Part shown: piece after piece, positions 7,155 through 12,207 of the stretch | How the letters are laid out: each line of letters starts with the position of its first letter | Position numbering within the stretch: position 1 is the first letter of the stretch | Origin: Syntrophomonadaceae bacterium | GTDB lineage: Bacteria; Bacillota; Dethiobacteria; DTU022 | NCBI GenBank assembly: GCA_003552365.1 | Contig: PUKR01000145.1 | Location: 1-12,207 of the forward strand | Reading direction: 5' to 3' | Length of the DNA stretch: 12,207 bases | The notes under the pieces: model-generated | What the model saw: the letters and a program-made list of their open reading frames with translations, nothing else | Told to the model about the DNA's origin: nothing | The model's database searches: none | Translations under genes and position numbers: made by a program

Positions 7155-7235
7155 TTTAAATCCCCCCTGAACAATAATATATTAAAAATAACTGCTCGGC
7201 CTTGCTGCTTTTGGGCTGTGCAGACACTATTAAAA

Positions 7236-8672
7236 TTAATCTTTAAGCTTATCTTTTAAAATGCGGTTTATTTCACCAGGATCAGCCCTGCCGCCGGTCA
7301 AGTCCATCACCTTACCAAGCAAAAAGCCAATCACCTTCTTCTTACCCTTTTGATAACTTTCCACCGCTTCAGGGTTATCGGCAATAACCTGCTCCACCAG
7401 GGGAACAAGTTTTTGCGGGCCGGAAATCATGGTTAAACCTCGATCTTCTACTAATTTTTTGGGACTCAGGCCTCTTTGGACCATTTCGGAAAGCAGTTCT
7501 TTGGCTACAGGCCTATTAATAACTCCCTCATCCAGCAGCTTAAGCAATTCGGCTAATTGATTCGGGTTAATTTCAACCGGTTCTTTACCTTGCTCCCGCA
7601 GTTGATATAATAAATCACCCTGGATCCAGTTGGCCAAATCCTTATAGCGGCCATAAATACCGGCTGTTTCTTCGAACAAATTACTCAACCCCGGATTTGC
7701 AGTCAACAAAACAGCTGCTTCCTTGTCCAGGCCATACTGTTCAAGCAAACGCTGGAGGCGTTGCCGCGGCAGTTCCGGCATCTTTTCGGCTAGTTTTTCA
7801 ATAAAAGAATTGTTCAGTTGAAGAGGCATGAGATCAGGTTCGGGAAAATAACGGTAGTCGGACGATTCTTCCTTATCCCGCAGGGAGATTGTCCGTTTAT
7901 TTACTTCATCCCAGTGGCAAGTCTCCTGCACCACAATGCTCCCGGCATCGAGCAATTTCGCTTGCCTTCCTACTTCATAGTCTAAAGCCATTTCAACCGA
8001 ACGGAAAGAATTCATATTTTTCACTTCGGCCTTGGTGCCAAATCGATCTGAGCCCGGTGGGCGAAGCGAAATGTTGGCATCGCATCGCAGTGACCCCTCC
8101 TCCATCTTGCAATCGGACACCCCGGCATAAAGCATGGTTAAGCGCAGATTTTCCAGAAAAGCCCGCGCTTCCCGGCCGGAATGGATCTGGGGAGCGGTAA
8201 CAATTTCTAACAGTGGTATCCCTGCCCGGTTATAGTCTACCAGGGAATATTCCGCTTGATAAATTGAATTTCCGGCATGCTGCAGCTTACCTGCTTCCTC
8301 TTCCAGGTGAACCCTTTCCAAACCTACGCGCCTTACCCCGCTGTCAGCTTCAAACTCGAGATAACCGCCCCTGGCCAGGGGCCGGTCATACTGTGATACC
8401 TGGTAGGCTTTCGGTAAATCCGGATAAAAATAGTTTTTGCGATCAAAACGGCTTCCCCGTTGCACTTCACTGTTTAGGGCCAGGGCCGCAATTACTGCCA
8501 GTTCAATCGCCCTTTTGTTAAAAACAGGCAAACTGCCGGGCAAGCCAAGGCAAACCGGGCAGCAATTCGTATTTGGTTCCCGGTCGAAAGCCGTGCTGCA
8601 GCCGCAAAAAAGTTTTGAGATAGTCTGCAACTCCAGGTGAATTTCCAGGCCGATCACTACTTCATAATTCAT
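7236..8672 (-). CDS. gatB: Asp-tRNA(Asn)/Glu-tRNA(Gln) amidotransferase subunit B
   Basis: This 478-residue protein starts MNYEVVIGLEIHLELQTISK, the hallmark of GatB. The subunit binds the misacylated tRNA and activates its Glu or Asp with ATP before the amide is transferred. Zinc-ligand cysteines are visible at C23, C25, C38 and C41 (CGC...CPVC). Further markers are LPKAYQVSQYDRPLA, EEAGKLQH, DYNRAGIPLLEIVTAP, CDANISLRP, EVKNMNSFRS and the conserved SSDYRYFPEPDLMPL. The last 150 residues or so are the helical GatB/YqeY tail that contacts tRNA, ending in GGRADPGEINRILKDKL. The ATG lies one base after the gatA stop, with GAGGGGGG in the gatA tail as the ribosome binding site, so translation is coupled to gatA. 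Length is normal. Confidence 0.98.
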   Translation of the reverse strand: MNYEVVIGLEIHLELQTISKLFCGCSTAFDREPNTNCCPVCLGLPGSLPVFNKRAIELAVIAALALNSEVQRGSRFDRKNYFYPDLPKAYQVSQYDRPLARGGYLEFEADSGVRRVGLERVHLEEEAGKLQHAGNSIYQAEYSLVDYNRAGIPLLEIVTAPQIHSGREARAFLENLRLTMLYAGVSDCKMEEGSLRCDANISLRPPGSDRFGTKAEVKNMNSFRSVEMALDYEVGRQAKLLDAGSIVVQETCHWDEVNKRTISLRDKEESSDYRYFPEPDLMPLQLNNSFIEKLAEKMPELPRQRLQRLLEQYGLDKEAAVLLTANPGLSNLFEETAGIYGRYKDLANWIQGDLLYQLREQGKEPVEINPNQLAELLKLLDEGVINRPVAKELLSEMVQRGLSPKKLVEDRGLTMISGPQKLVPLVEQVIADNPEAVESYQKGKKKVIGFLLGKVMDLTGGRADPGEINRILKDKLKD

Positions 8673-8673
8673 T

Positions 8674-10167
8674 TTACATGCCCCCCTCTTCAGGCGGGCT
8701 CTCTATAAAATCCAGCTCGGGCCGCCGCGGCTTTGTTTCCGGGTGTTGTTCGAAAAAACAGGCTACCTGCAAAAGAAGTCTTTCACTTTGTGGGGCGGCA
8801 GTTAACTGTAATCCCATGGGAAGACCGCTTGAATGAAAACCACCGGGGATTGCAAGGGATGGTACCCCCGCCAGGGAATCGGTTATATTGCAAACATCCG
8901 ACAGGTACATCTGCAGGGGATCGCTGGTTTTTTCACCAAGCTTAAAAGCCGGGGTCGGGGAAGCTGCGCCAATCAAAATATCATAGCGTTTGAAAACCTC
9001 TTCATACTCGCGGCGGATCATCGTCCTTACTTTCATTGCCTGTAAATAATAAGCATCATAGTAACCGGCGCTCAAAGCATAAGTGCCGATCATAATTCTT
9101 CTTTTAACCTCCGGGCCAAAACCTTCCCCCCTGGTCCGGCAGAACATTTCCGAAATGTCTTTACCCGGAGCAAAATAACCGTAACGAACCCCGTCATAAC
9201 GGCCAAGATTTGAGCTGGCCTCCGAAGGAGCAATCAGGTAATATGCGCTTAACCCATAATCGATCATGGGCAGTGAAACTTCTTCCACCCGTGCGCCGTT
9301 TGATTCAAGCAAGGAAGCTGCCTTCAAAACCGCAGCGGTAACTTCCCTGTCAAAGCTGTCGGCTACATTCTGCTTGATTACTCCGACGCGTAAGTTTTCA
9401 ACTCCGGCGGTTAGATTGTCGATATAATCACGATCCCGATCAGGTAGCGAAGTTGAATCGTGAGGATCAGGTCCGGCAACCAGGTTTAACAATAAAGCAG
9501 TGTCCCTGGCTGATAGAGCAAGGGTTCCAACCTGGTCAAGTGAAGATGCAAAAGCAACCAGCCCGTAGCGGGAAACTCTGCCATAGGTAGGCCTGAGCCC
9601 GGTAACTCCACACAGGGCTGCCGGCTGCCTGATTGACCCCCCGGTGTCTGAACCGAGGGCCAGGGGCGCCATTCCAGAAGCGACAGCAGCTGCGGACCCG
9701 CCGCTTGAGCCACCGGGCACCTTTTCCAGGTCCCACGGGTTCCTGGTTGGGAAAAAAGCCGAGTTTTCCGTGGAAGAGCCCATAGCAAATTCATCCAGGT
9801 TAGTTTTACCTAAAACAGGCATCCCGGCCCGGTTTAATGCCTTAACTACAGTAGCATCATAAGGTGGAATATAGTGTTCCAGGATCCTGGAGGCACAGGT
9901 TGTCTTGATCCCGGCAGTAGAAATATTATCTTTTACCGCAACCGGTATGCCTGCGAGGGGATGTAGTTCTTCACCCCGTATGCGTTTATTATCAACTGAT
10001 TGCGCAGTATCAAGAGCTAAAGCCGGAGTAGCAGTAATATAAGCATTTACCCGGGGGTTAATCAATTCGATTCTCTTTAAATAGCTGCGGACCAATTCTT
10101 CTGAACTAGTTTTTTTCCTTTGCAGCATCTTACTCAGCTCATACGCGCTGTATTCAAAAAGTTCCAT
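8674..10167 (-). CDS. gatA: Asp-tRNA(Asn)/Glu-tRNA(Gln) amidotransferase subunit A
   Basis: This 497-residue amidase-signature enzyme is the glutaminase of the GatCAB complex, releasing ammonia from glutamine for transfer to the charged tRNA. The Ser-cisSer-Lys triad is complete: K79 in PVAVKDNI, S154 in GGSSGGS and S178 in DTGGSIRQP. Other GatA markers are LAGIPVAVKDN, GKTNLDEFAMGSSTENS, GLRPTYGRVSRYGL and the C-terminal GLPMGLQL. The start ATG has a short GAGG site five bases upstream, weaker than those of neighbouring genes. It lies 61 bp after gatC, a gap with no obvious signal, and its stop nearly touches gatB. It acts in the cytoplasm together with the products of the flanking gatC and gatB. 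Confidence 0.98.
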   Translation of the reverse strand: MELFEYSAYELSKMLQRKKTSSEELVRSYLKRIELINPRVNAYITATPALALDTAQSVDNKRIRGEELHPLAGIPVAVKDNISTAGIKTTCASRILEHYIPPYDATVVKALNRAGMPVLGKTNLDEFAMGSSTENSAFFPTRNPWDLEKVPGGSSGGSAAAVASGMAPLALGSDTGGSIRQPAALCGVTGLRPTYGRVSRYGLVAFASSLDQVGTLALSARDTALLLNLVAGPDPHDSTSLPDRDRDYIDNLTAGVENLRVGVIKQNVADSFDREVTAAVLKAASLLESNGARVEEVSLPMIDYGLSAYYLIAPSEASSNLGRYDGVRYGYFAPGKDISEMFCRTRGEGFGPEVKRRIMIGTYALSAGYYDAYYLQAMKVRTMIRREYEEVFKRYDILIGAASPTPAFKLGEKTSDPLQMYLSDVCNITDSLAGVPSLAIPGGFHSSGLPMGLQLTAAPQSERLLLQVACFFEQHPETKPRRPELDFIESPPEEGGM

Positions 10168-10228
10168 GCTTGCCTCGCTTTCACTTCGGCTTCACTCTAA
10201 ATCAAAACCCTTATTTTCAAGACAACAA

Positions 10229-10543
10229 TTATTTCCCTTCCTCATTACTTGCAGGTGGGGTTACTCTCGGCACTTTTACATAATCATTTTCCCTTCTTGG
10301 AGCATTCTGCAAGACTTTGCTCAACGGCAGGGAAGGTTTGACCTCATCTTCTCTCATTGCTACCGGAATATTTATCACGTGGGAGGTTGGCTCTATGCCG
10401 CTGGTATCAAGCTCCTGGATTCGCCTGGCAGTTTCCAAGATATCGCTTAACTGATCAGCCATATGTTTTTTTTCGTCGGGATCAAGAGATAAGCGGGCCA
10501 GGCGGGCTACGCGATCAACTTCCCGATTAAAATCAATGCCCAT
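10229..10543 (-). CDS. gatC: Asp-tRNA(Asn)/Glu-tRNA(Gln) amidotransferase subunit C
   Basis: This 104-residue protein is the small clamp subunit that wraps between GatA and GatB and stabilises the complex. The pattern VARLARLSLDPDEKKHMADQ, followed by ILETARRIQELDTSGIEPTSH, then REDEVKPSLP and ending NAPRRENDYVKVPRV, is diagnostic for GatC. A short charged tail (about 9 residues after VTPP) is longer than in many relatives. The ATG at 10541-10543 has GGAGG at 10551-10555 with a 7-nt spacer. It is the first gene of the gatC-gatA-gatB-(purA) unit and lies behind a long untranslated leader that carries candidate promoters and a hairpin. Confidence 0.96.
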   Translation of the reverse strand: MGIDFNREVDRVARLARLSLDPDEKKHMADQLSDILETARRIQELDTSGIEPTSHVINIPVAMREDEVKPSLPLSKVLQNAPRRENDYVKVPRVTPPASNEEGK

Positions 10544-10572
10544 TTTAAAACCTCCGGTTAATCTAAATTAAA

Positions 10573-10602
10573 AACATAAAACAGCATTTATTTACCTGAC
10601 AA
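10573..10602 (-). promoter_or_regulatory. Candidate proximal promoter for gatC
   Basis: On the minus strand TTGTCA (10597-10602) is followed by 18 nt and TATGTT (10573-10578). The -35 box matches five of six consensus bases and the -10 box four of six. It would start transcription about 20 nt before the gatC start codon's ribosome binding site, giving a short leader and bypassing the hairpin at 10607-10627. Confidence 0.35.
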
Positions 10603-10606
10603 AATA

Positions 10607-10627
10607 AGCCGGCTTTCCAGGCCGGCT
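10607..10627 (-). terminator. GC-rich hairpin in the gatC leader, possible attenuator
   Basis: AGCCGGC (10607-10613) and GCCGGCT (10621-10627) form a perfect 7-bp stem with a 7-nt loop. On the minus strand it is followed by TATTTTG, a short U-rich run weaker than a classical terminator. It lies between the strong distal promoter and gatC, so it could attenuate gat transcription. It might also end unrelated leftward transcription. The plus-strand flank is not U-rich. Confidence 0.45.
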
Positions 10628-10637
10628 CTGTACGCTA

Positions 10638-10688
10638 CTATTGAAAAGCTAAATTGTTGTAAGGAGAGCAGGGATGCCGTTTCCGCAA
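10638..10688 (-). CDS. Possible 16-residue leader peptide before gatC
   Basis: A TTG codon (10686-10688) lies five bases after a perfect GGAGG (10694-10698) and opens a 16-codon frame, MRKRHPCSPYNNLAFQ, ending in TAG ten bases before the GC-rich hairpin. Two adjacent Asn codons and a final Gln codon are suggestive, because the operon makes Asn-tRNA and Gln-tRNA. However, an equally short plus-strand frame with a fair ribosome binding site overlaps it, so chance is a real possibility. Confidence 0.2.
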   Translation of the reverse strand: MRKRHPCSPYNNLAFQ

Positions 10689-10795
10689 AATATCCTCCAG
10701 CAATATTGTTAAAATTAAATATTCACTCCCCAAATGGAATGCTGCTATGCTAAAATCATTAAGCTTTAAAGCAAACTTAGAATACCACGCTAATA

Positions 10796-10824
10796 ATTTT
10801 AAGCGATTAACCAGGTAACGTCAA
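10796..10824 (-). promoter_or_regulatory. Strong distal promoter toward gatC
   Basis: On the minus strand TTGACG (10819-10824), a 17-nt spacer and TAAAAT (10796-10801) form a near-consensus sigma-A promoter. Transcription would start near 10789 and give a leader of about 245 nt before gatC. It is bracketed by an inverted repeat, AGCGATT (10802-10808) and AATCGCT (10830-10836). One arm lies in the spacer next to the -10 box and the other just upstream of the -35 box. Confidence 0.65.
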
Positions 10825-10887
10825 GCAAAAATCGCTAAAACTGAAAGATTAATCAATTTTTTTTCGAAATATCTCGCTGCAGCGGTA

Positions 10888-10896
10888 TGCTATAAT
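10888..10896 (+). promoter_or_regulatory. Extended -10 promoter for the flavoprotein gene
   Basis: TGCTATAAT gives a TG extension and a consensus -10 box (10891-10896), 66 bp upstream of the TTG start. The -35 position (about AATATC) is poor, as is common for extended -10 promoters. A second TATAAT lies at 10924-10929 without a clear -35 box. Confidence 0.55.
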
Positions 10897-10961
10897 TGAA
10901 TGCGTCTACCATAGCCGTTAAAATATAATCGGTTGGCACAGCCAGGAGGAGGGTTATACTG

Positions 10962-12086
10962 TTGAACACCTGGAATTGCGGAGCAAGAAATCTTTTAAGC
11001 CATATTGCCGATCATAAAACTTTCGACCTTGCTGTCATCGGGGCTGGACCGGCTGGTTCATTAACAGCTGCTTTAGCGGCAGAGGCCGGTTTATCGACTG
11101 TAATCCTGGAAAAGGAAAGAATGCCTCGCGAAAAACCCTGCGGCGGTTTTATTTCTTCACGGGCACTGTCTCTTCTTCCCCGTGATTTTGATTTGCCCCC
11201 GGAAATGTGCACTCCTGTAAAAAGCTTTGCAATAATTGTAAGAGGCAAAAAATATTCTTACACTGCCGATAATCCGTTAGGAGTAATTACTAAGCGTAAA
11301 TATTTTGATCACCTGTTGGCTCGCTATGCCTGCCGTAAAGGAGCCTTGCTGCTGGAAAACGCTCCCCTTAAAAATCTAGAGAAAAATACCGAAAATAATC
11401 GACAAAACTTTAGTTACTCATTAAAAACCGGGGAAAGTAGCGGAGAAACAATCAAATCCCGCTTCCTGGTCGGCGCTGACGGCGCCACCGGCACTACTGC
11501 TGTTCTTGGAGGATTAAGGAATAACCAGGAGCAGTTCACAGGCCTGGGCGTGGTTAACTCCTGTAAACCTGACACCCAATTAAACAGCCCGGGCAGCCTG
11601 CAATTTTATCCCCTGCCCTTCCTGGGAGGCATGGGCTGGTCTTTTTATGGGAAAAGTGAAGTTAACCGCGGTATAGGAGGTGTCGCCGGATTTAAATTAT
11701 TAACAAAAGCATACCGGCAAATTTTTGCCGAGATGCCTGACTATACTACCCTGCAAAGCTGGCCGCTTCCCTTCCTGGGACCACTGAAAAAAGCAGGCAC
11801 AGGTAACCTGATCCTGGTGGGCGATGCCGCCGGTTTAGTCGATCCCTATTCGGGCGAAGGACTTTACAATGCCTTTAAAAGCGCAAAACTGGCAATTTCC
11901 ACGCTACTGGAGGCCGAAAAAAAGCAAACACCGCTGGAGCTTATCTACACCGGGAATTTCAGGGAACGGTTTAAAAATAACTTTACACGCTCTTTAGCCG
12001 GAGCAGTATTTCTTCACAGCAGGTCAATAGTCTACCCTGCCTCACTGCCCGAAAAAGTTGCCTGCATAATGAAATCCGGCTTTTAG
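10962..12086 (+). CDS. FAD-dependent oxidoreductase, geranylgeranyl reductase family
   Basis: The 374-residue protein has an FAD-binding Rossmann motif at 22-51, DLAVIGAGPAGS (G27, G29, G32) with E50 ending the second strand. The family motif EKPCGGFIS follows at about 57-65. Further markers are FLVGADGATG around 168-177, a substrate-domain segment MGWSFYGKSEVNRGIGG, and the second FAD contact VGDAAGLVDPYSGEGLYNA around 286-304. This order fits the geranylgeranyl reductase family, which saturates isoprenoid double bonds in lipids, quinone side chains or pigments; the actual substrate is unknown. The start is TTG, chosen because AGGAGGAGGG (10944-10953) lies eight bases upstream and no other in-frame start precedes the FAD motif. 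The roughly 20 residues before that motif are an unusual extension, with no signal peptide visible. The gene has its own promoter, runs against all its neighbours, and ends one base from the stop of the convergent gene. Confidence 0.85.
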   Translation: MNTWNCGARNLLSHIADHKTFDLAVIGAGPAGSLTAALAAEAGLSTVILEKERMPREKPCGGFISSRALSLLPRDFDLPPEMCTPVKSFAIIVRGKKYSYTADNPLGVITKRKYFDHLLARYACRKGALLLENAPLKNLEKNTENNRQNFSYSLKTGESSGETIKSRFLVGADGATGTTAVLGGLRNNQEQFTGLGVVNSCKPDTQLNSPGSLQFYPLPFLGGMGWSFYGKSEVNRGIGGVAGFKLLTKAYRQIFAEMPDYTTLQSWPLPFLGPLKKAGTGNLILVGDAAGLVDPYSGEGLYNAFKSAKLAISTLLEAEKKQTPLELIYTGNFRERFKNNFTRSLAGAVFLHSRSIVYPASLPEKVACIMKSGF

Positions 12087-12087
12087 T

Positions 12088-12207
12088 TTAATCTAGCAAA
12101 CGGATAATGCTCGGGTTTGGCTTGATCGCTTCGATACCGGTAACCTTGCTTAAAGCCTTTCTAAAAGCCTTTTCTTGTGCCCTGTGGGTCACCAGGACTA
12201 CTTCTGC
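12088..12207 (-). CDS. hom: Probable homoserine dehydrogenase, C-terminal end only
   Basis: The last 39 codons of a minus-strand gene are visible, running in frame from the window edge to a TAA at 12088-12090. The sequence starts AEVVLVTHRAQEKAFRKAL, continues through GIEAIKPNPSIIR and ends LLD. The pattern 'hhhhTHxxxExxxxxAL..I..l..i...PsvIRh' matches the end of the C-terminal ACT domain of homoserine dehydrogenase, which reduces aspartate semialdehyde in threonine and methionine synthesis and is feedback-inhibited through that domain. Only this tail supports the call, so another ACT-domain protein is possible. The stop lies one base from the stop of the convergent flavoprotein gene, and no terminator separates them. 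Confidence 0.72.
   Translation of the reverse strand, partial: AEVVLVTHRAQEKAFRKALSKVTGIEAIKPNPSIIRLLD

Noticed and set aside
7155..7235. A terminator or separate promoter between gatB and purA.
   Set aside because: Only a short CTGC/GCAG stem and AT-rich -10-like strings without a -35 box are present, so neither can be supported.
9486..9794. Several 66-106-codon frames antisense to or overlapping gatA, gatB, the nuclease and the hydrolase.
   Set aside because: They are shadow frames of well-supported genes and show no family features or ribosome binding sites.
10674..10712. A 12-residue plus-strand frame, MPFPQNILQQYC, after AAGGAGAGCAGGG.
   Set aside because: It lies far upstream of the flavoprotein promoter, has no promoter of its own that I can see and overlaps the minus-strand short frame. 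Chance is the simpler reading.
10544..10790. T-box leader in front of gatC.
   Set aside because: The conserved T-box sequence (AGGGTGGNACCGCG type) is absent from the leader.

Overview
The window reads as a chromosomal segment of a low-to-moderate GC Gram-positive bacterium (Bacillota), most likely a clostridial anaerobe. The clues are near-perfect AGGAGG ribosome binding sites on almost every gene, sigma-A type promoters, GTG and TTG starts, a gatC-gatA-gatB amidotransferase operon, a YhaO/YhaN-type nuclease pair and a geranylgeranyl-reductase-family flavoprotein. The genus cannot be fixed from the sequence. I see no mobile element, CRISPR array, tRNA or rRNA.

Layout from right to left, since nearly all genes are on the minus strand. 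At the far right (12088-12207) is the C-terminal end of a probable homoserine dehydrogenase. It converges, with one base between, on a plus-strand FAD-dependent oxidoreductase (10962-12086). A 418-bp divergent regulatory region (10544-10961) holds an extended -10 promoter for the oxidoreductase. It also holds a strong leftward promoter and a roughly 245-nt leader, with a possible short peptide ORF and a GC-rich hairpin, in front of gatC. The gatC-gatA-gatB genes (10543-7236) encode the three-subunit amidotransferase that makes Gln-tRNA(Gln) and/or Asn-tRNA(Asn). purA (adenylosuccinate synthase) follows in the same direction. After a 155-bp gap comes an unrecognised four-helix membrane protein (5173-5685), closed by a clear intrinsic terminator (5110-5132).

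The left third carries a hairpin-rich 240-bp spacer, then an abutting two-gene unit. This unit is an Mre11/SbcD-like nuclease (YhaO-like) and an SbcC/Rad50-like ATPase (YhaN-like) whose coiled coil is interrupted by a membrane hairpin where Rad50 has a zinc hook. Next is a metallo-beta-lactamase-fold hydrolase with its own promoter, which overlaps a 26-bp perfect palindrome. A 322-bp gene-free stretch follows, and then the start of a flavin reductase domain protein that runs off the left edge.

The most interesting item is inside that 322-bp stretch. Positions 412-608 can fold into one long interrupted rod: an 11-of-12-bp closing stem, a second stem, a large asymmetric central bubble and a bulged terminal arm. 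That architecture and its 197-nt length match 6S RNA, the RNA-polymerase-binding regulator. The identification rests on structure alone, and the strand is not settled.

Functionally the window mixes housekeeping metabolism (charged-tRNA amidation, AMP synthesis, aspartate-family amino acids), DNA-end processing and redox flavoproteins. I see no single pathway joining them.
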